From Scatophagus argus (taxonomy: Eukaryota > Chordata > Actinopteri > Scatophagidae): a stretch of 64,000 bases of DNA. The notes under the pieces were generated by a model. The model ran no database searches, was not told the DNA's origin, and saw nothing but the letters and a program-made list of their open reading frames with translations. Location of the stretch: positions 14,245,872-14,309,871 of the forward strand of contig NC_058499.1 in NCBI RefSeq assembly GCF_020382885.2, given 5' to 3'. The position numbers and the translations under genes are program-made. Shown in pieces: positions 55,620 to 64,000 of the stretch. The first letter of the stretch is position 1. Each line of letters opens with the position of its first letter.

Positions 55620-56983
55620 GATCCAGTAAAGTTCTACATTCAGCAAATTATTACATGAGGGCTATTTTATATAGCATTACTGTAGACAGCAATACTGCTA
55701 ATTTAACCAGAACAGCCACAAAGTGAAAGGTATGTAAGTCAGTAATGATTTTGTCACCATTTTGACATCAGTTATTAACTGTTTGTTCTATATATTTTAT
55801 TATCTGCCGATATATTTAGCTTTTACTTAGAGTTTTTTCTGTTTTGTTTTTCTTTTTCAGAAGAATCATGACTTCATCAGTCATTGTATTAGGTTACTAG
55901 TTAACATATAACTAAAATGTTCACTTCACACGTGTATGCAATTACTTTTTTGCCTAAATTAGATGAAATCTGTCTGAATAAGAAGTCACTTTTTTATTTG
56001 TTTAGATTCCTTTATGATGGTTTCATTTATTTAGATTGTCTTCTGTACTTGACTAAATATACTGTCATCAGTTAACATCTTCATGTCTTTTTTTTTTTTT
56101 TTTAACACATAGATGCATCAGTTTACTCATGAGAAGAAACTAAGCGTAACTGTGCCTCATTAACTACCTATTGCTGTTTTCTTTAAGCATCATTGTCCTA
56201 GCACAGTTTGTTTCTGTTAAAACGTGTATTATATTGGGCCTGTTTGCACTAAAAATACAGATAATAAATATGCTTCAAACCTCTGTCACTGCACTTTTTT
56301 TTCTTAATTACATATCTGTGTGTAATTTTAAGAAATGTACTGTTGCATTTTGTGAAACAAGGTTACTCTCATTTCTGTCATTAGTGCGGAGGAACTTGAG
56401 TGCTCCATGATGACGTCTAGAGCAGACTGAAGGAGACCATGTGTCATCCCAGAGGGTGGACAGTCGTACCACATACATGTGCCAAGAATAGACCAGTCAG
56501 AATGACGGACAGTGCTCAAAGACTGAGGGACGCTTCTGAAACTACTGGCTCTGTTGCAGAAAAAGAAACAGGAATTCTGAAGTTGAACATGTATCTTTTT
56601 AGTGCGCTGGACTATTTTCTTTAACATGTTGTCTCTGCTGGCACGTGGTCTTAAATCTTAACTCTCAGCTGTTTCGCTATTTATTCTGTCAAAGGGCACA
56701 TGACAGTGCAAGCTGCAGAAGGGAAAAAGGAGACGAACTGGTTGTACATGGACTAAGGTGACCACTCTGTCCTCAGTTTTTCCATTGCAGAGGCTGTTTG
56801 GAATTCTACAGTGGGCTTATCTTGCCTTATTTGGAGGATTTGCAGTGCTATTCTGAATATGTGATTGGAGCACTGGTTGTGTCAGAGGTGCATGGCATGT
56901 TTAGACTTTTAGAGTTCTATAGCATATGGCACATGGTGGTTTTAAAATCTTAGAATGGGCTGAACATAGATTCTCTCAGGGAG
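55620..56983. other. Spacer and probable 5'UTR of the kelch gene
   Basis: No coding exon recognised. The part nearest 56984 is likely the promoter and leader of the BTB-kelch gene. No TATA box was identified. Confidence 0.5.
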
Positions 56984-59511
56984 ATGAATCGTCTTATCCA
57001 AAGTTTTATGATATTCTTTGAGTGGATAGGCTTATGGCTGAAATATGGTTTCACAAGACTTTGGGGAGGTCTTCCAAAAGTCAATAACTGGATAGCATGT
57101 CCAGGTACCACCGATAGAGGATCATGCAAAGCAGACGCAGAGGAGTGGAAAACTAATAAGGCTCTCCGCACTTACCACCTTGGAGATGGAGATGAAACCA
57201 GGGTTACAGTCCAAACCAGCACACACGCGTTCCATGTAAGTATAAAACAAAACACAATTTTCCCAACAGATTAATCAACTAACTTCAGGCTGCAGAAACT
57301 TTGGTTTAATAATTAATTTTAAAGGTGGACCTCGGGAGACTCTCAGAGTGCAGCAAGTACTTTCAAGCTTTGTCCCAGTCCAGAATGAGAGAGATCTCAG
57401 AAAGCCTCATCCACCTAGACCATGTGTCCTCCTCCATCTTCTACAATCTCCTTGAGTTCTCCTTCCATGACAGTTTTAAAGTCCCTCAAGAGGAGTTGGA
57501 CATGCACATCCAGGTATGCAGATTATATCTAGATAAAACACAGTGTCTGTTTATTTGTGTCCCTATTGAACATCTCATGCTCTCCTTTACAAATCTAACA
57601 CTGTGATTCATTCCAAAACCAAACTACCACCTCTTGTTTGGTACCTTTCTGACTCTGGAGGTTAGCAGCTATCTCCTGGCTGAGGCCTTCCTCTCAAAGT
57701 GTCTATCAGTCCTAGCAGATGAGCTCAACCCAGGTAACTGTTTGTCCTACCTGAGTCTGGCTCAGGACATCTGCTGTGTGGAGCTGAAGATGACGGTGTT
57801 CACCTACCTGAGTGAAAACCTGCTGGAGATGCCGCAACTCATTAAGTATGAAATGCTTAACAGTGTAATTACATGATTTGAAATCTTTGGAATATAATTA
57901 GGATAAACTACAAGAACTGATTGTGCAAAATGTTTCTCGTCCTTGAAACTGATTACTCAGGGGTCTGACAGATGATGAGAAAGACGAAGTTGTCCACTTG
58001 AGGATGCAAGGAGACAAACGACTCTGTAGCCTCAGAAAAGAGAACCTGACTTCTTGGAATGATCCAGAAACAGAACATGCAAGACATGTCTTCACTCTGA
58101 AAGGCTCAGAGGACACAGGAGATTGGTATCCAGTTACAGAGCTTCCTTTCAGGGCTGATAAGTGGTGTTTCACTACAGTGGTCCTGTATAACTACCTGTA
58201 CGTTATAGGAGGCTACAGGCAGCGTGTGAAGAGAGGCTGGGATTTCAAGATGGCTTCCTACAGGTATAATCCCTTTACTCGCACGTGGGTTGCCACAGCA
58301 CCTCTGATCAAGGTGAGAAAGTCTTCTAGCTTGTGAATCAAGCTGATGACCAGTGTTTCTTACTCAAAATAAAACTTTTCTTGCCTTATCTCCCTCAGTC
58401 ATTCATATAACACCAATGAAAACTGTCACCATCTGTTGCATACACAGCACAGAAGGCATTTCAGTGCAGTGGCCTGTGAAGGCTGTATCTACGCTGTGGG
58501 GGGCTGGTACTTGGACTCACTGGTGGCTCCAGACTCCAACACAGCTCTCTATACAGCTGTAGAATGCTATGATCCATGGGACGACACATGGAGGTTTGTG
58601 CTCTCTTTGTCATTGTCTTATAGCTGAAAGCTTAATGGGATGACACTGAGAAATTGTGCTATTCTTTTTGAATTATTATGACACCCTGTTCAGAAACGCA
58701 CCCTTTAATTATTTGTTGGTGTGCTAGTGACTGAATCTAACCTCTGCTGTAGGTTTGTGTCCTCACTGCCGCTCACTGACTTTCAGTTCACCGTGTCTTT
58801 GTCCCATGATGTGCCCCTTGCCACTAGCCTTGGACACTGTCTCTATGTGTTTGGAAGCATTCAGAGGACTGGAGAAAAACTTGTACTGCAGTACAACACG
58901 AAGCATGGTAAGTAAGAACAGCATAGCCTTAAAAGACAACCCAGAACGCTCATACTTACAATTTAGACCACCTCCTAACATGTTAATCTGGACATATGAA
59001 AAATGTTGCTTCTGTATCCCCTCTGTCTATTAGACTCCTGGTCTGAGCTGCTCCCCACTCTTACCAGAACAGATGCAGACCTCCCTGCTCTTTACTTCCT
59101 AGGTGCAACTGACAGGCTGCTTGTGATTGGTGGGAACAATTCAGAGAATATTGTGACATCATTCTGCTTGCAGTCCCAGAAATGGGGACAGGTATGAATC
59201 AAACAAGAGACTGCGTTGATAAAAGAAAACATCCCAACTTCCTCACATGTAGAAATAGCTGAGTTATGTTTGTTTCAAATATGAAGTCAAAATCTCTTTC
59301 CCTTTTTTCTTTTAAGGTGCATAGGACTGAGCGAGTGGCCTTTGCAGGGCAGGGAACAGTTGTGGGTGACCACCTCCTAATGCCAAGTATTGAGCACAAT
59401 GCTGTTGTAAAGATGGATCTCCAAAGTCTCTCCAGCAGAGCTCTTCCCCCTCTACCCATCTCTACCTGCTATGAAGCTATTTTTTATCTTTACTTTAAAT
59501 GTTGTAGTTAG
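56984..59511 (+). CDS. BTB-BACK-kelch protein
   Basis: Exons: 56984-57235, 57325-57513, 57661-57845, 57961-58312, 58448-58593, 58753-58907, 59034-59191, 59317-59511. Phase is kept and gives 543 aa. The N-terminus has a hydrophobic stretch (IQSFMIFFEWIGLWLKYGF, about 5-23) that could anchor the protein in a membrane. The BTB-like fold runs about 75-150 (YFQALSQSRMREISES), followed by a BACK-like segment (LSYLSLAQDICCVELK). Kelch repeats start near residue 235, with the di-glycine motifs YVIGGY, YAVGGWY and LVIGGNN; another repeat reads YVFGSI, lacking the second Gly. Typical BTB-kelch proteins are adaptors of CUL3 ubiquitin ligases. The BTB region looks divergent, so CUL3 binding is uncertain. 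I could not name the orthologue. KLHL42-like and KLHDC7-like are candidates, the latter because KLHDC7B lies near CPT1B in human. Confidence 0.88.
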
Positions 59512-60102
59512 CTTCTTTGCCACACTGTGCACAGTTTGTGATTGTTTTTGTGGCTGAATGTAATAGTGTCTAATCATAGTAAGTCTTTCTCAAACATAAG
59601 GAGCTAAAGTCCCTAGGGGGATTAGCAATGGTGGATTATCACTACCTTTTGTACTTAAGTCCCCAGTCCTTCAGTTTAAAGTTTGTTTAACTACAATTAG
59701 GCTGGAGAGAACTATAAGCAGAGAATTTCAAAATTTGACTTTACTAATAATTATATAATGTATGCTGTATGTGCAGACTTTTGTGTCTACATATAGTATC
59801 TGCTGTTGATCACTACAGGAAATTCATAATCTCAATGGGACTTTTTTTTGTTAAAAGGGTTATTTATTAAAAAGGATATACTTGAATATCCTGAAAAATT
59901 AGTCCTAAATTCTGTGGGTTTAAAAATGTCACACAATTAAAACAACATACAGACACTGACAGGAAATTGTTACATTGGTCTCAATTACCTCCCAACACAA
60001 CCTGGCTGCAGATTCAGTTTCACAGCAGGGTCCTCATGGCACGTGAAGTTTGGCCCTGTCTGTGTTTGGTGTCTTGTTACAAGAAGAAGCATGTCATGGG
60101 GA

Positions 60103-60139
<37 letters not shown>

Positions 60140-61544
60140 GGTGTTGGGGAAGGGGGAGAGGGAGGGTTACAAACCACAGGAGACGGCAGCTCTGATCTCA
60201 CTACCTGAGAAAAGTCAAGGGCACTGGAGTCACACACAACACACGAGAAGAGAGGAATTTCACTGCCTCATTGACACAAACTTAAGTCACAGCTTTGCTC
60301 TGCCTAAGTGGATTTTACAGATTCTGATCAGACAAAAGGTAAAGTATAGATCCACCTTTGATTTGTAATTTTTATTCAGTCTTGCATGTAGTTGTTTAAG
60401 GTGCAGAGGTTAATAGTCATAGGATAAACTCTGTGTTTAATTACATAAGAGCATGCAGTTACACATTAGGGTAAAGATGCTAAATGGTTGAATCTTTGAC
60501 TGGATGGTTTTCATTGTGTTTAGCCATATATGCTAAATAAACAACTCAAATTCACAATGGCACAGCTCGGTCAACTGTGATTCAATTTTGGTTTTTGTTC
60601 AGCTGTTCAGTAAAAATGAAATCTGGCCTTCAACTTGTCAACTAATTCCTACAGTGTGCTGTAATACCAAAGGTTTTGGCATTCAATTGTGGGTTGTGTG
60701 TTCTGTGTTTATATTTTCATGCCCATCTGAGGTCTGTGCACATGCTCAGCCGGTGCACTGCTATATCTGGTCGTTGAACTTTGTCCCACTTGGTGACTGT
60801 TCAGTCATATGACATGGAAAAAGAAATCCTAGACCTGACAACCTCCCCATTGCATGGCGTGGGTTGTGAACTCCAAATATTTTGGTTTAGAATTTCACAA
60901 ATGCAAATTGTATATAAAGGACATTGACTGAACTCCTCAACTTAACTCCATACACATTTTCATGATGACAACTGTGAATCCCTTATCAAGCACCTTCACC
61001 ATCACAGTATGAGCAAACACTACAAACAGTGCAACTTTCCGTCAGATAATGTCCGTCAGATGACTGTGAGTCAGATCTGTGAAAGCCAACCAGTTTTATT
61101 ACTGAAAATGTATGAAAATGTTGTAATTAGTAAAAAAAAAAATAAGAATAAAAGAAAGAAAAAAAGAAAATAGGTCTTGAATTTTGCAGGAGTTTACCCA
61201 TAAGGAAGAGAATATAGGATAGGAGTAAGTGTTATTGAATCTTTGAATACTAGAGAAATACTAGAAGGAGTATGGACAGAAATGTTTGAGAGAATTAGCA
61301 TCCAAAGCTAGCCCAGAAGCAAGATTAATGCTATATTATGACAGTAAAAGCACAGAAGACCTTAAAATGACCTTGGAGTTTAGAGACATGAAAATGAAGA
61401 CATTGAGAAGGTTAACAGTTTAATGTTTAAAATTGAAAATAGTTGTCAGTATATTTTTATTAGGACTCATCATCTTCCGCTGAACTGAAAAACCTGATGA
61501 CTTAAGAGGTTATCCTTTGATTTCCATGTTAGTAACATTCAAAG
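59512..61544. other. Intergenic region before cpt1b
   Basis: About 2 kb without a supportable coding exon. It holds a GA microsatellite (60105-60137) and an A-rich tract near 61129-61170. The last part probably includes the cpt1b promoter and 5'UTR exons, which cannot be placed by sequence alone. Confidence 0.55.
60105..60137. repeat. GA microsatellite
   Basis: Uninterrupted GA run of about 16 units. Confidence 0.95.
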
Positions 61545-63940
61545 ATGGCTGAGGCGCATCAGGCGGTGGGCTTCCAGTTCACCGTGCGCCCAGATGGCGT
61601 GGACCTTAAATTGAGTCGAGAGGTCATCAGAAACATCTACCTGTCAGGAGTGACAGCCTGGAAGAAGCGAGCCATTCAGTTCAAGGTACAGCAGTTCAGA
61701 TCTGGCTTTGGTTATCAGTGTTCAAAATGTGGAGTCACCCAGCAAACATGCCAAACAAGCTTTCAGCCTGAGCATTGAAGATCAGCTACATTTCTTTCAC
61801 TATGTCTGAACAGAACAGAAATAATGAAGATTCATCTCAAGTTAATATTGAATCTTATTGCTTTTCAATCACAGAATGGTGTGTTGGCTGGAGTCTATCC
61901 TGCCAGTCCATCAAGCTGGCTGATAGTTGTGATTGCCATGATGAGTTCATTATATATCCGCATAGACCCGTCTCTTGGCATGATTGACGCAATAAAGGAA
62001 AGCCTGCCGCATAGGTCAGAAGCCTCTTCTATCCAGTATTATCTCTGTCCTTGCTCTGGTTCAGTTTTGAGTATTCTGCATTTTTCTGATTGTGTATTTT
62101 ACCTTATTGTTGACAAAGTCAGTGTTGTGCCTTTTCTGAGCAGAGACTATATGTCAGTGCAGACCCGAGCAGTGCTGAGTGCCATCCTGTTTGCCACTGG
62201 CCTGTGGCTGTTCCTCATCTACCTCTTGAGATACACTCTCAAAGCTCTACTCTCCTACCATGGATGGATTTTTGAATCCCATGGGAAAATGAGCACATCA
62301 ACTAAAGTGTGGTTGGTAAGTTTGTCCTTCTGACTTTCACTGGCTCTGTCCAAATCTTTAGCTATAGCTATACTCTGTGCGCCACAGGATTGTCTGGCTC
62401 ACCATCAGTTTATTCAGAATCAGAATCAGCTTTATTTGCCAAGTACGTGTGATCATACAAGGAGTTTGTGTTCTTTGTGTTCCTCACTCACTGCAGAGAA
62501 TATGGTTTGCTATTAAGGGTAATCTATTATACTATATATGTGATGATGTTTAGGGCATTGTTTGTTTGTTACCAGACCCTAGTAAAGATGTTCTCTGGCC
62601 GAAGACCGCTGCTCTACAGTTTCCAAGCCTCCTTACCACGGCTCCCAGTGCCCAGGTTGGAAGATACAATTCACAGGGTGTGTAATTACACAGTATTGAC
62701 CCTCCATGATCTCAAAGACACAAATTAATGCGGAGCAAGGGTTTCTTATAATTAATAAATGGAAATACACTAAATGCACCCTTTATGTGTATATATTTAC
62801 TCCTATGTAGGGCGTTAACTAAACTTACACAACAAAGTCTTTTCTATCTGTTTGATGAATGTAGCTTGTTAGACCATACAGACATAGTTTGACTGTACCG
62901 CCATCTACTGTTCAAGCTTCCTTCCTGCACCCTAACACACTGGTATGCAGTCATGTCCTATTAGCTGTAAATGTGCTGAATGTCTTCCAGGTTTTCTGTT
63001 TGTGCTTTGCAGCTACTCAGTTATCTTGATAACACACCATGTTTCCCCCCACAGTACCTTGAGTCAGTCCGTCCCCTGCTGGATAGTGAACAGTACAGCC
63101 AAATGGAGACTTTGGCCAATGACTTTAAAAATTCCGAAGCAGTCCAGCTGCAGAGATACCTAATCCTAAAATCCTGGTGGGCAACAAATTATGTAAGTGG
63201 TGTTTACACTGACGTGACATTGATTTTTGACCTCAAAATCAATTTAGTTATAATGTTATGCGTTGATTGTGTTATCTTGTCTAGGTAAGTGATTGGTGGG
63301 AGGACTACATCTACCTCAGGGGCAGGAGTCCTATCATGGTGAACAGTAATTTCTATATAATGGTAAGATAGACTGTCACCTGGTCAGCTTGTTATACCAA
63401 TGTTTTATTTTTTAACTGGGCTATATTTAATAAACCAATAAATGTATAGTATGAAGACATAAAATAGTAAAATGTGGAAAAAGAGTACATAAATATATCA
63501 TTAAAAAACATTCAAAACCAAAAATATTTTGTAAGACTAAGTGCCAAGAACTTCTAAATAATGGTTGTCATCTGTCTGTCTGTGTTGTCTGCTTTTGTCT
63601 GTGTGGTAAATTTATGCAAAGGACCTCTTGTACATGACCCCAACACATCGACAGGCTGCACGGGCAGGGAATGTGGTCCATGCCATGCTGCAGTACAGAC
63701 GCAAACTGGAGCGTGGTGAACATGCACCGGTAGTATTTGCCACAACGTTACAAACATTGTATAAACGTGAAACCATTCTGCCTATTCAAATCTATTCATT
63801 ATTTTATCTGCTAGGTTAGATTCTGTGATGATTCCATTTCCTTTCTTCTTCTCAGCTGAGGGCTTTGGGGACCGTTCCTATGTGTTCCACTCAAATGGAG
63901 AGGATGTTTAACACCACCCGCATCCCTGGGATTGAGACAG
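61545..63940 (+). CDS. cpt1b: Carnitine O-palmitoyltransferase 1, muscle type (partial, 5' end)
   Basis: Exons in the window: 61545-61685, 61875-62014, 62144-62315, 62576-62677, 63055-63192, 63285-63362, 63622-63729, 63856-63940. They give the first 321 residues; the gene then leaves the window at a good donor (human protein 772 aa). Family role: outer mitochondrial membrane transfer of long-chain acyl groups from CoA to carnitine, rate-limiting for beta-oxidation. The start [20 protein letters not shown] keeps Glu3 and His5, known determinants of malonyl-CoA inhibition. Two membrane segments are visible: [14 protein letters not shown] and [52 protein letters not shown] and [15 protein letters not shown] follow. 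Catalytic residues lie downstream. The muscle-type call rests mainly on position next to chkb; sequence also resembles cpt1a. Confidence 0.95.
62414..62467 (-). repeat. Short interspersed teleost repeat fragment, copy 2
   Basis: Reverse-complement copy of 5697-5750 in cpt1b intron 3, containing AGAATCAGCTTTATTTGCCA. Confidence 0.7.
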
Positions 63941-64000
63941 GTAAGCAGTCCTGGCTTGAAACTTGATGTCACAGCACATTTGCTGCTTTGACATCACTAA

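Overview
This window is nuclear DNA from a ray-finned fish, most likely a percomorph teleost. The genes have many short exons with GT-AG introns. CA/GT and GA microsatellites are abundant, and several short interspersed repeats look typical of teleosts. The gene order arsa - mapk8ip2 - chkb - cpt1b matches the conserved ARSA/MAPK8IP2/CHKB/CPT1B neighbourhood of human 22q13.33. Two kinds of gene not found in that mammalian block are inserted here: a stomach pepsinogen and a pair of egg-coat (zona pellucida) genes. No prokaryotic operons, CRISPR arrays, rRNA or tRNA genes were seen.

Layout. 1-4850: gene-poor flank with microsatellites and a local duplication. 4851-9261 (+): arsa, lysosomal arylsulfatase A, 8 exons, 500 aa. 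12195-36862 (-): mapk8ip2 (JIP2/IB2), the JNK-pathway scaffold, 13 coding exons, 1223 aa, with a very large central exon. arsa and mapk8ip2 converge, and their poly(A) signals lie within about 50 bp of each other. 27136-29878 (+): a complete 9-exon pepsinogen A-like gene inside mapk8ip2 intron 1, on the opposite strand. 38912-42298 (-): a zp3-type gene, 8 exons, 426 aa. 45286-47703 (+): a zp1/choriogenin-H-type gene, 8 exons, 472 aa, with a Pro/Gln repeat and a trefoil domain. These two ZP genes are head to head across 3 kb, have TATA boxes at the same distance from their ATGs, and each has an imperfect oestrogen-response-element palindrome about 390-420 bp upstream. 49118-54897 (+): chkb, choline kinase, 11 exons, 439 aa. 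56984-59511 (+): a BTB-BACK-kelch gene, 8 exons, 543 aa. 61545 to the window end (+): cpt1b, first 8 coding exons only.

Functions are mixed: lysosomal sulfatide breakdown, neuronal JNK scaffolding, gastric digestion, egg envelope, phosphatidylcholine synthesis and mitochondrial fatty-acid import. No common pathway is evident, except that the two ZP genes probably act together in the egg coat, and chkb and cpt1b are long-standing lipid-metabolism neighbours. Exon boundaries were worked out by hand from splice signals, reading phase and recalled family sequences. All eight coding models keep phase across every junction and seven of them reach a stop; cpt1b runs off the window.
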